This document shows positions 25,817-34,037 of a stretch of 48,883 nucleotides of DNA, piece by piece (position 1 is the first letter of the stretch; each line of letters starts with the position of its first letter). The stretch lies in the NCBI GenBank assembly GCA_964617565.1, contig CAZTYH010000016.1, positions 1-48,883 on the forward strand. Direction: 5' to 3'. This DNA comes from JAKJGV01 sp964617565 (GTDB lineage: Bacteria; Verrucomicrobiota; Kiritimatiellia; CAIQIC01; JAGNIJ01). The position numbers were made by a program, and so were the translations under genes. The notes under the pieces are model-generated. The model was not told the DNA's origin and did no database searches. It saw only the letters and a list, made by a program, of their open reading frames with translations.

Positions 25817-26579
25817 TATGTCCACAAAAGAGGTCAAAGAAATCAGTTCCGCATGGAATGACCTGGGGAAAAGCGATCCCTTGTGGGCGGTGTTATCCGA
25901 CAGGGAGAAACGAAACAGGCGCTGGAATGCGGACGAGTTTTTCAAGACAGGCGAAGAGGTTGTCGGCAGGTACGTGCGGTTGATTCGGGATCATGCTGGA
26001 ATAAATCCGCCTTTTGGCCGCGTTCTGGATTTCGGTTGCGGCGTTGGCCGATTGGCGCGCGCGTGGGCGGGTTATGCGGAGAAGGTGTGCGGGGTTGACG
26101 TAGCGCAAAGCATGATCGAAGGCGCGCGAAAGTATAACGAAGGATTGGTTCAAATAGATTTCTTTGTGAATGAACAATCCGACCTCAGCCTGTTTGAAGA
26201 CCATGCCTTTGATGTCGTGGCTTCCCATATTTGCCTGCAGCATATGTCATGGTCCGTTGCCGAAAAATACATCAGGGAATTTGCGCGCGTGTGCAAGCCG
26301 GGGGGCGTCGTTCTGTTTCAATTGCCGACGCGCTGGTTGAAGTGTGATTGGAAAAGCAAAATCAGGCAAGGCCTCGTGGATGCGCTGCCGTTCGGGTTGG
26401 GGAGGCGGTATCGTCTCTGGCGGCATGGAACCGCAACGACCTACGAGTTTCATTGCACCCCGCTGGAGGTGGTGGAGCAAGCCATCCGGTCCTGCGGCAT
26501 GCAATTGCTGCACAAAGATCCCGACACATCCGCCGGTCCTCTTGTGGAATCGTTCGTGTTTGTGTTGAAGAAACCGTAA
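25809..26579 (+). CDS. Class I SAM-dependent methyltransferase
   Basis: A 256-residue protein starting at ATG 25809 (overlapping the previous stop) or ATG 25818. The SAM-binding motif I is 'VLDFGCGVGRLARAWAGYA', followed by motif II 'CGVDVAQSMIEGARKY' and a 'FDVVASHICLQHM' segment. The architecture fits the methyltransferase 11/25 type. In a polysaccharide operon such enzymes usually O-methylate a sugar or cap the chain; that target is inferred from place only. Confidence 0.9.
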   Translation: MLNMSTKEVKEISSAWNDLGKSDPLWAVLSDREKRNRRWNADEFFKTGEEVVGRYVRLIRDHAGINPPFGRVLDFGCGVGRLARAWAGYAEKVCGVDVAQSMIEGARKYNEGLVQIDFFVNEQSDLSLFEDHAFDVVASHICLQHMSWSVAEKYIREFARVCKPGGVVLFQLPTRWLKCDWKSKIRQGLVDALPFGLGRRYRLWRHGTATTYEFHCTPLEVVEQAIRSCGMQLLHKDPDTSAGPLVESFVFVLKKP

Positions 26580-26651
26580 GCTGTATCGCTGCCATGGGGC
26601 CGGCTGGATGGGCCGCGCCCGTAACAAACATATTCCAGTGCGGATCCCGTC

Positions 26652-27782
26652 ATGACGCATAAAGAACACCACGCGCGCATAGGGTTGGATGCCACGTTCG
26701 CGTATTTCCGGCGCGGAGGCATGGACGAATACGTCTATCAGCTGGTATCCCATCTCGAACCCTTGTTGGCCGGCCGCTTTGCTTTCTCAAAGTTTGTCAG
26801 TCACGTCCCTTTTGTGACAACGCGATCCGTTGGGGGAAAGGATCCGGACCTTTTGCGTAAGCTTAAAATGCTGCAATGCTATCTCTTTTCAAAAAGACCG
26901 GCATGGATGCCCGGCCGCCTGTTCCCGTGCGATCTTTTCCACATGACGATTCACATGTTTATTCCCGTCGGGCGCAAGAAGGTGGCAACGATTCACGACG
27001 TAAGCTTTCTCTATGACGACTATGGGGTTAATGACCTGTTCGACTTTCGCGTGCACGCGGAACTGATGGTAAAGCATTGCGCGCATTTTATCGCCATCTC
27101 GGCCGCGGCCCGCGATGATGCATGCCGCCTTTTGCGTCTGCCGGAAGAGAAGATCACGATCGTTCACCAGGGCCTGGACCCCCGCTATTTCAAGCACGAA
27201 GCAGAGGAATCCGTTGAGGAGGTCAGGACGAGATACGGCTTATCGAATCCGTATGTGCTTTTTGTTGGAAAACTTGAAAAGCGCAAGAATGTTCCCGTGT
27301 TGCTCCGGGCGTTCGAGTTGGATTGGCCTGCCGACGTGGACCTGGTGCTGGTTGGCCGTGAAGGGAACGACAGTCAAGCCGTCGGCCAGTTGATTTCGCG
27401 TTCTCCAAAGAAAAACCGGATCAAGCGGTTCGGATTTGTGCCCGAGCCGGACCTCCGTGCGCTTTATCAAGGTTCATTTGCCTGCTGTCTGCCGTCGTTC
27501 CTGGAGGGATTCGGCTTCACCATCCTGGAGGCGATGGCCTCGGGAACGCCGGTTGTGGCGGCGGCGAATACGGCCATTCTCGAAACGGCGGGAGATGCGG
27601 GGCTTTTATTTGGCACGAATAATGAGGGCGAGTTGGTTGAGCGAATCAAGGAGTTGACGAACGACCGTCGCCGGTCGGAGGTGGTTAAGCGCGGCGATGC
27701 GCACGCGCGGAACTTCACATGGGAAAAGTGTGCAAGGGAAACGCTCGGCGTATATGAGCGGGTGCTTTTCGGCGGAGGATGA
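26652..27782 (+). CDS. Family 4 glycosyltransferase
   Basis: A 376-residue GT-B enzyme. Recognisable are 'LFHMTIHMFIPVGRKKVATI' with 'HDVSFLYDD', 'HFIAISAAARDDACRLL', 'ITIVHQGLDPRYF', 'YVLFVGKLEKRKNVPVLLRA' and the donor-site E-x7-E in 'PSFLEGFGFTILEAMASGTP'. All are standard for retaining GT4 mannosyl/glucosyl-type transferases. Donor and linkage are unknown. It is followed ten bases later by a methyltransferase gene. Confidence 0.95.
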   Translation: MTHKEHHARIGLDATFAYFRRGGMDEYVYQLVSHLEPLLAGRFAFSKFVSHVPFVTTRSVGGKDPDLLRKLKMLQCYLFSKRPAWMPGRLFPCDLFHMTIHMFIPVGRKKVATIHDVSFLYDDYGVNDLFDFRVHAELMVKHCAHFIAISAAARDDACRLLRLPEEKITIVHQGLDPRYFKHEAEESVEEVRTRYGLSNPYVLFVGKLEKRKNVPVLLRAFELDWPADVDLVLVGREGNDSQAVGQLISRSPKKNRIKRFGFVPEPDLRALYQGSFACCLPSFLEGFGFTILEAMASGTPVVAAANTAILETAGDAGLLFGTNNEGELVERIKELTNDRRRSEVVKRGDAHARNFTWEKCARETLGVYERVLFGGG

Positions 27783-27792
27783 CAACCAGTCC

Positions 27793-28686
27793 ATGAGCGA
27801 CAAAGAAAAAGTGCCCGAACAAGCGAGAAGTTTCGAAGAGTGGCGCCGTTATCACTATGAGACAGAAAAGGAGTTGATCGCAAAAATCCTGGCCATGCCC
27901 GTGGAAGCGCCGGAGCGTGGGCGGGTCTTTCGCGAAGCCTATGACGTGATTATTCGCGACATCATTCAGAAGTACAATCCGGGCGGCGGCGAAACCTGTT
28001 ACAGCGACGTGGTGGTCGGGATCGCGAAGAAGCTGCTTGCGGGCAACAGCCGGGTGTTGGACATCGGCTGCGGCAGCGGCGAGACCGTATTCCAGTTTCT
28101 GCGTGCGGGTTATTCGGCGTGGGGTATTGACGTGGAGGACGATTGCATCTGCCGCGCTCGCGCCAAGCTGGCTCTCCTGAATGCCGAATCGCATGTCGCA
28201 AGAACAGATGTGTTGGATTATGCACCGGAGGGTAAGTTTGATTTTCTCCTGATGGACAATGTGATTGAGCACCTGCTCCCGGACACGGTGCCCACGATCC
28301 TCCGGCGGTGTTTTGAATTGCTGAATCCGAACGGATATTTGCTGGTCGTTACCCCTCACCGATTCTCCGGACCACACGATATCAGTAAATATTTTCTTCC
28401 ACTTGGCGCAAAGGCGGAGGGCTCGCATCTTCAGGAATATACTTTTGCCGACCTGTCGGAAATGTTGCAAAACGCCGGCTTCAGCCATCGGGCAGGATTT
28501 CCTTTTCATCCGAAACTCTTCCGGGCGCTACACTACTTCCCGCGATCATCGGATTGGGCGGCGCGGAAATCTCTCTGCATGGAACAGCTTCTGAAGGACC
28601 GGCGGATATTGAAGCTCAACAGGCGGCTGACTCAATTGATGGTGGCGTTGCTGTTCCCCGCCGTGTGTCTTGGGCAAAAACGTTGA
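27793..28686 (+). CDS. Class I SAM-dependent methyltransferase
   Basis: A 297-residue protein from ATG 27793. The conserved core is 'RVLDIGCGSGETVFQFLRAG', 'WGIDVEDDCICRARAK' and 'FDFLLMDNVIEHLLPDTVP', with 'GYLLVVTPHRFSGPHDIS' after it. The N-terminal about 85 residues are helical and charged and are not part of the core fold. As with the enzyme at 25809, methylation of a sugar in the polymer is likely but unproven. A second methyltransferase suggests two methylation positions or one chain-terminating reaction. Confidence 0.9.
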   Translation: MSDKEKVPEQARSFEEWRRYHYETEKELIAKILAMPVEAPERGRVFREAYDVIIRDIIQKYNPGGGETCYSDVVVGIAKKLLAGNSRVLDIGCGSGETVFQFLRAGYSAWGIDVEDDCICRARAKLALLNAESHVARTDVLDYAPEGKFDFLLMDNVIEHLLPDTVPTILRRCFELLNPNGYLLVVTPHRFSGPHDISKYFLPLGAKAEGSHLQEYTFADLSEMLQNAGFSHRAGFPFHPKLFRALHYFPRSSDWAARKSLCMEQLLKDRRILKLNRRLTQLMVALLFPAVCLGQKR

Positions 28687-28703
28687 AAACGGAAGGCGGA
28701 GAG

Positions 28704-29888
28704 GTGAAGCATCGTCTTGGATTTCTTGCCGGGGCCCCGAGGCTTTCGACGCGTCCGGAAGCGGAAATGTCAGGGCCGCGTGCCCGCATGCTGGGCCTGA
28801 TAAACGGATTCAAGGCCTTGGGATGGCAGGTGGATTCGTTTGTGGCGGGCGATCATCTCCCGAGGTCCTGGCAAAAACCCGGCTCAAGTTCCCGCTTAAG
28901 CCGCACTGGATTCTTCGGCAAGTTGTGCGCGGATATTTTCCGGATGGGAGTCGGCATCGTTTCCTCTTTGTATTGCTGGTGCAGAATGCGTCGCCGCGTG
29001 GATTGTGTGTATGAATATGCCGCCGTCTTGCAGAGCCTTGGATGGATTTTCAAATTGAGTGGAATCACCTGGGTGCTGCAGGTGGAAGCCGTGCTTTTCC
29101 GGGAAGCCAAGGAAGACAGGAAAACACTGTTGCTTGCGGGATTGGCGAAGAGAATAGAGGTTTGGTCCTACAGGCAGTGCGACATCATTGTGTGCGTCAG
29201 CGAGACCCTCAAGGCGTTGTTGGTGAAGGAGTTTTCCGTTCCTGCGGAAAAGATCGTTGTTGTTCCAAACGGCGTGGATACGGAATTTCTGAATCCGGAA
29301 CGGCATGCTCCTCGAAAACTGTTTGATGATTTTACCGTTGGGTTTGTCGGGAGCCTTTACGAATGGGCGGGGCTCGATGTTCTTCTTGCCGCGATTGCGG
29401 AGTTGCGCGGGGAAGGGGCGAAGCTGGCCGTCGTGATCGTGGGGGGAGGGGAGAAAAAGGCTGAATGGGAGGCTTTGGTGGGCGTGCTGGGCCTTGAGGC
29501 CTGCGTGCGGATGCTCGGACAGGTGGATTGGCGCGAGGTGCCCGCCTACATAGCCGGATTTGACGTGGGGTATTCGGGACAATTGCCTTTGCGGCAGGGT
29601 GAAATGTACCTTTCGCCCATGAAGCTTTACGAGTACATGGCCATGGCCAGACCCGTTCTCGCCGCCGCGCATGAGGATGCACGACGATTGGTTCAGGAGG
29701 GCGAAACAGGATTCCTGTTTGTCGCGGGCGACAAGAAAGATTTAAAGCGGGCGCTGCGTAATGCAATTGAATCAAGGAGCCGCCTTGCCGAAATGGGGTG
29801 TCGCGCGCGAAGCGAAATCGTTGCGCGTCACACATGGGTTGCCAGGGTCGAGGCTTTGACAAATCGTCTGAATCAGATGGCGACATGA
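28704..29888 (+). CDS. Family 4 glycosyltransferase
   Basis: A 394-residue protein. I place the start at GTG 28704 (VKHRLGFLAGAPRLS), with AAGG seven bases before it; TTG 28683, overlapping the previous stop, is the alternative. Motifs are 'VWSYRQCDIIVCVSETL', 'KIVVVPNGVDTEFLNP', 'FTVGFVGSLYEWAGLDVLLA' and 'SPMKLYEYMAMARPVLAA', where the glutamate marks the donor site. It is the last gene of the plus-strand assembly run before the opposite-strand WecG-type gene. Confidence 0.92.
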   Translation: MKHRLGFLAGAPRLSTRPEAEMSGPRARMLGLINGFKALGWQVDSFVAGDHLPRSWQKPGSSSRLSRTGFFGKLCADIFRMGVGIVSSLYCWCRMRRRVDCVYEYAAVLQSLGWIFKLSGITWVLQVEAVLFREAKEDRKTLLLAGLAKRIEVWSYRQCDIIVCVSETLKALLVKEFSVPAEKIVVVPNGVDTEFLNPERHAPRKLFDDFTVGFVGSLYEWAGLDVLLAAIAELRGEGAKLAVVIVGGGEKKAEWEALVGVLGLEACVRMLGQVDWREVPAYIAGFDVGYSGQLPLRQGEMYLSPMKLYEYMAMARPVLAAAHEDARRLVQEGETGFLFVAGDKKDLKRALRNAIESRSRLAEMGCRARSEIVARHTWVARVEALTNRLNQMAT

Positions 29889-29928
29889 AAAAGCCTGCGC
29901 GCGGATGGCTGGAAGGCTTGCCGCCGAA

Positions 29929-30720
29929 TCAAGAAAAGCCCTGCTCTCCAGGAGTCGTTCCCGCGCCGCATCCGCCTTGAATTCGCCAGCGAAGCAGCCT
30001 CAGGTAGAAGAGCGGATTACCGATCAAGTATCTTTTCCAGAGACGCCCTGGTTCATACAGCAGCCGACCCAACCACTCCAGTCCATGGTTGGCCATCCAA
30101 TCTGGCGGGCGATTCGAGCGTCCGGCCATGTAATCCAGGCAGGCTCCGCCGGTCAGCGCGATATGGGCAGACAGATCGCTCCAGTTTTCTGACAACCATT
30201 TTTCCTGGAGCGGCATACCGAAAGAAGTCAATAAGACATCCGGTTTCGCTTGATTGATTTGCGCAAGGACCGCCTGGTTCTGTGCGCTTTTTTTTCCCTT
30301 GTCGAAGAACCCGTCATGAGTGCCGACCACCCGCAATTCCGGGATTTGCGCTTCCAGCCGCTTCCGTGCCTCTTCAGCAATACCCGGGGCTCCGCCCAGA
30401 AAAAAGAGCGAGAAGTTTTTTTCCGCGCAAAAACGGCAGAAGATGGGAAACCAATGGGCGTAGGTGATTTTTTCAGGAATGCGCAAACCGCAAAAACGCG
30501 CGCCAAGCATGACGCCGTGCCCGTCGCAGAAAACATATCGGGATGTGTTGAGAAAATCCCGGAACCAGGAGTGCTCCCAGGCGATGTTCATGGCGTTAAT
30601 GTTCACGTTGGCCACGATCGCCTTTTGGCGCATCGTAATAACGTCTTCGATGGCCCCGTGCAACAAGGGGATGGTGAGCGCGTCTATGCGGACACCCATC
30701 AACTCGCAACGATTAGTCAA
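29929..30720 (-). CDS. WecG/TagA/CpsF family glycosyltransferase (GT26)
   Basis: A 263-residue protein encoded against the direction of the whole polysaccharide block. The family signature is clear: 'NVNINAMNIAWE', 'CDGHGVMLGARFCGL', 'SLFFLGGAPGIAEEA', 'VLLTSFGMPLQEKW' and 'ALTGGACLDYMAGRSNRPP'. GT26 enzymes add ManNAc(A), glucose or similar sugars to the lipid-linked first sugar, so this could be the second step after WbaP. The start is uncertain: TTG 30720 is used, with AAGGGA upstream; TTG 30702 and ATG 30699 are alternatives. It faces the preceding operon tail to tail and is divergent from wbaP. Confidence 0.92.
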   Translation of the reverse strand: MTNRCELMGVRIDALTIPLLHGAIEDVITMRQKAIVANVNINAMNIAWEHSWFRDFLNTSRYVFCDGHGVMLGARFCGLRIPEKITYAHWFPIFCRFCAEKNFSLFFLGGAPGIAEEARKRLEAQIPELRVVGTHDGFFDKGKKSAQNQAVLAQINQAKPDVLLTSFGMPLQEKWLSENWSDLSAHIALTGGACLDYMAGRSNRPPDWMANHGLEWLGRLLYEPGRLWKRYLIGNPLFYLRLLRWRIQGGCGAGTTPGEQGFS

Positions 30721-30820
30721 GGTTTGACAATCCCTTTATAGAGCCTTTTGCCGTTGGATTCGCATCTTTCATGATTATTCTTTAATCGGCCGGTTCAGAC
30801 AAGCTTTGTGGGAAATTAAT

Positions 30821-30852
30821 GCCTGTTCGACGGAGGTCGGACGGGCTTTTTT
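30821..30852 (+). terminator. Strong intrinsic terminator in the wbaP leader
   Basis: An 11-bp stem, GCCTGTTCGAC with GTCGGACGGGC (two G-U pairs), encloses a GGAG loop and is followed by six T residues. It is oriented with wbaP and ends 41 bases before its ATG. It is either an attenuator in the wbaP leader or the stop for plus-strand readthrough coming across wecG. Confidence 0.75.
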
Positions 30853-30893
30853 CTTCTGTGCCGCCCTCCTCTTGTGTACATTGAATCGGCGAT

Positions 30894-32348
30894 ATGCGCA
30901 ATATTCTGAAAACATTGATGGATTATTACGGTCCGATTCCAGCGGGGATCGAGCCCGATGGAAGCAGGTTTTACCATCGGCGGTTGTTGCATAACACCTT
31001 CTGGATGGTCTGGTCGGACACGATGGTGCTTCTCTTCTCCATCGTATTGTCGGGCTATCTGCGATACCTGATAAAAGATTACATGCCGCCGTCGCGCGGA
31101 TTCTGGATCATTCCGACATGGTGGATCGGGGCCGCAGCCATACGACTGCTGCCGGGATGGGGAAATGGTCCGGTGGAGGAGTTGCGCCGGATTCAAATGC
31201 TGTTGCTGGCTGTTTTCGCCATGGCGGCGGCCGTGCTGTTTTTAAGTAAAACGGCCGACGTGACAAGCCGTATTAAATTTCTCCTGATGTATGTGGTCAG
31301 CGCGCCGTCGCTTCCCCTGATGCGCGCACTGACGCGGAGATTACTGGTTCGCAAGGAAGAATGGGGAGTTCCCGTCGTGGTATATGGAAATGATGAAACG
31401 GCATCGCATGTGATCAGTGTCTTGCAGAAGGAACGAGGGTTGGGTTATCAGCCGGTCGGGATATTTGATCAGGATGAACCCGCGGGGAGCAAAATAATGG
31501 GGGTTCCTGTTCTGGGAGGATTGAACGATGCGACAAAATCGGCTGCCGTGGCGCTGCTGGCTGCGCCCGTCATTCCGCGTGAGCAACTTGCATCCCTGCT
31601 CGAAAGCTCGCTCGCCGGATATCGAAAAGTAATCATCATTCCCGACTTGCTGGATATTCCTTCGTTGTGGGTTCAGGCGCGTGATTTCATGGGGGTGCTG
31701 GGGCTTGAGGTAACGCGAAATCTTTTGAGTCCGATTGCTCTGCTCGGGAAAATTGCGGCAGAAGTCGGGCTTGTTCTTTTGCTGTCACCGTTGTGGGCGC
31801 CGTTGGGTTTGCTGCTGACTTTGTTCGTTTGGATCGAGGATCGGCACAATCCGATCTACGCACAAGAACGAGTCGGTCGTCACGGCAAGCGCTTCCGTGC
31901 GTTCAAGTTTAGGACCATGGTGCCCGATGCCGAGAGGGCGCTGCAGGCGATGATTGAACAGGATCCCGAAGTGGAAGCGGAGTGGAAGCGCAACAGCAAG
32001 TTGCGTAATGATCCGCGAATTACCCATGTAGGCCGATTCCTCCGCAGAACTTCGCTGGATGAACTCCCCCAGCTGCTCAATGTGTTGAAAGGGGAAATGT
32101 CGCTTGTCGGTCCGCGTCCGTTGCCTGCGTATCATCACGATAAACTGCCGGAGCGTGTCCGATCCTTGCGCGAGCAGGTTCTGCCGGGCATTACGGGGCT
32201 CTGGCAGGTTTCCGGACGCAGCGAAGCCGGTGACGCGGGCATGGAGCGATGGGATGCCTACTACGTTCGAAATTGGTCGCCCTGGCTGGATATCGTTATT
32301 CTCGTACGGACCTTTCGCGCGGTTTGGACGGGACGGGGAGCCTATTAA
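30894..32348 (+). CDS. wbaP: Undecaprenyl-phosphate hexose-1-phosphate transferase (WbaP-like)
   Basis: A 484-residue polyprenyl glycosylphosphotransferase. Four membrane segments lie in the first about 160 residues. A CoA/NAD-binding-like domain follows ('VPVVVYGNDETASHVI', 'GIFDQDEP'), then a re-entrant segment near 285-310. The catalytic C-terminal domain has 'FRAFKFRTMVPDAERAL', 'KLRNDPRITHVGRFLRRTS', 'DELPQLLNVLKGEMSLVGPR' and 'VLPGITGLWQVSGRSE'. This is the full-length WbaP/WcaJ layout. The enzyme starts each repeat unit by moving galactose- or glucose-1-phosphate from a UDP-sugar to undecaprenyl phosphate. The next gene starts on the last base of its stop (TAATG). Confidence 0.96.
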   Translation: MRNILKTLMDYYGPIPAGIEPDGSRFYHRRLLHNTFWMVWSDTMVLLFSIVLSGYLRYLIKDYMPPSRGFWIIPTWWIGAAAIRLLPGWGNGPVEELRRIQMLLLAVFAMAAAVLFLSKTADVTSRIKFLLMYVVSAPSLPLMRALTRRLLVRKEEWGVPVVVYGNDETASHVISVLQKERGLGYQPVGIFDQDEPAGSKIMGVPVLGGLNDATKSAAVALLAAPVIPREQLASLLESSLAGYRKVIIIPDLLDIPSLWVQARDFMGVLGLEVTRNLLSPIALLGKIAAEVGLVLLLSPLWAPLGLLLTLFVWIEDRHNPIYAQERVGRHGKRFRAFKFRTMVPDAERALQAMIEQDPEVEAEWKRNSKLRNDPRITHVGRFLRRTSLDELPQLLNVLKGEMSLVGPRPLPAYHHDKLPERVRSLREQVLPGITGLWQVSGRSEAGDAGMERWDAYYVRNWSPWLDIVILVRTFRAVWTGRGAY

Positions 32349-34009
32349 TGCGTTTGTTTCGCCAGCGCGGACTTGTGTTCTTTTTCCTTTTTTTATGCGG
32401 GCGAACGCTTCTTGCCCTTGGGCCTCACGAGGTGCTCTTGCTGGTTAATGCCAGTTCTCCGCGTTCGATGGAGGTGGCGAATCATTACATTCGCGAACGG
32501 CAGATTCCGGCGCGGAACGTGATTTATCTCGAATTGCCGTACGGCGAGAAAGACACCCCTATCGAAATACGGCCCGCCGATTTTACGCGCCACATATGGG
32601 ATCCCGCGCGCGCAGAATTGCAGCAACGAGGATTGGATCGGCATGTTTTGGCCTGGGTTTATTCCATTGATTTTCCGATTCGTATTTCAGGTCCGGTGTC
32701 CGTTTCCATCCAGGGTCTCACGTTTGTGCGTAATCAACTTCCGGACGCTGAGCTGATACGAAAAGGGCAGTATGCATCCATCCTTTATGCGGGTCCGGAT
32801 CCGGGAGGTCCTGCCGGTGCCCCCAGCCGGAGCTTTGATCGTTATGCTGCGCACTATGGAGGACAAATGCCATTGCCGAGCATGATGCTCGGGTTTTGCG
32901 GGCCGCACGGATTGACAGTCGAAGAGACCGTGGCCCAGTTGCGGCGCGCCGGCCAGGCTGACGGGAAGAGGCCGCAGGGCTCCGTTTATTTTTGGACAAG
33001 CGCAGACATCCGTTCGACCTGCAGGGAATGGCAGTATTTGCCTGTTGTGAGTGAATTAAAAAACCTTTCCGTGTCCGCGCTGGTTTCCACGTCGCCTCCG
33101 CCGCCCGAACTTCCCCTGATGGGCATGATGGCCGGCACGGTATGGGTCGCGCCGTCCTATATGAAGAATCTGCAGCCGGGATCCGTCGGCGAACACCTGA
33201 CCAGCATGGCCGCCATGTATGACCGAAAAGAGCAGGGGAAAGCGACAGACTGGTTGAGAGCAGGCGCCGCGGCCTCGTCCGGGGCTGTCACCGAGCCCTA
33301 TGCGTTGTGGCCCAAATTCGCGCATGCACGTTTTTTTGTTCATTACGCTTTTGGCTGCACGGTTCTGGAAAGTTATTACCAGGCCATTCGTTCCCCCATG
33401 CAGATATTGCTGGTGGGCGATCCGCTGGCAGCGCCATGGGCATTTTTGATGGAGTTGGATGTCCGTGAAAAGGGGGAGCGTGCAGGGGGCGCCGAAGAAA
33501 TCACTTTTTTGTTCGATGTGCGGAAAGTGCCGTCTTTGCTCTCGCCGGAGTTTCACTGTTTTGTTGACGGGAAATTTGTCGGCCGCGTCAACAAGCGAGA
33601 GTGGGCCTTGAACGTGCAGAGTTTGTCCGATGGCTATCACGAATTGCGTGTTGTAGCTGTTTTACCCGGACCGATCGGGTTTCAGGCTCATGATACAATC
33701 GGATTCACGCTGGACCGGCGGGGGCGTGGTGTTGAGGTCGAGGGCCCCGGCGAATTCTCGTTGAATACGAGTTCCCAGGCGGTGGATATTGCGTTGAAGG
33801 TTCGAGGATATCCAATCCGCACGGCGCTGATTTGCAACGAACGGCTTATTGCGGTGAGCAAGGCCGATATGACAGGCGAATTGTCGTTCAACCCCGCTCT
33901 TGCCGGGGCCGGTCCGGTCTGTATTCAGGCTCAAGCCGAGTATGAAGATGGCGAAATTGTGCGGAGCGTCCCGCTGAACCTGAATATAGGGCGAACCGAA
34001 GACAATTGA
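32348..34009 (+). CDS. TIGR03790-type exported protein, short form
   Basis: A 553-residue protein from ATG 32348, overlapping the wbaP stop by one base. A signal peptide covers about 1-24. The family core begins 'HEVLLLVNASSPRSMEVANH' with 'ERQIPARNVIYLELP' and ends 'GAVTEPYALWPKF' ... 'ESYYQAI' ... 'LLVGDPLAAPW' near residue 375. Two short Ig-like beta domains follow. As I recall, this family is reported only from genomes that encode exosortases; its function is unknown. The position between wbaP and the exosortase fits. The longer paralogue at 34038 shares the whole core. Confidence 0.88.
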   Translation: MRLFRQRGLVFFFLFLCGRTLLALGPHEVLLLVNASSPRSMEVANHYIRERQIPARNVIYLELPYGEKDTPIEIRPADFTRHIWDPARAELQQRGLDRHVLAWVYSIDFPIRISGPVSVSIQGLTFVRNQLPDAELIRKGQYASILYAGPDPGGPAGAPSRSFDRYAAHYGGQMPLPSMMLGFCGPHGLTVEETVAQLRRAGQADGKRPQGSVYFWTSADIRSTCREWQYLPVVSELKNLSVSALVSTSPPPPELPLMGMMAGTVWVAPSYMKNLQPGSVGEHLTSMAAMYDRKEQGKATDWLRAGAAASSGAVTEPYALWPKFAHARFFVHYAFGCTVLESYYQAIRSPMQILLVGDPLAAPWAFLMELDVREKGERAGGAEEITFLFDVRKVPSLLSPEFHCFVDGKFVGRVNKREWALNVQSLSDGYHELRVVAVLPGPIGFQAHDTIGFTLDRRGRGVEVEGPGEFSLNTSSQAVDIALKVRGYPIRTALICNERLIAVSKADMTGELSFNPALAGAGPVCIQAQAEYEDGEIVRSVPLNLNIGRTEDN

Positions 34010-34037
34010 ATAATTCCGGGGTATTATACTCACTGCA

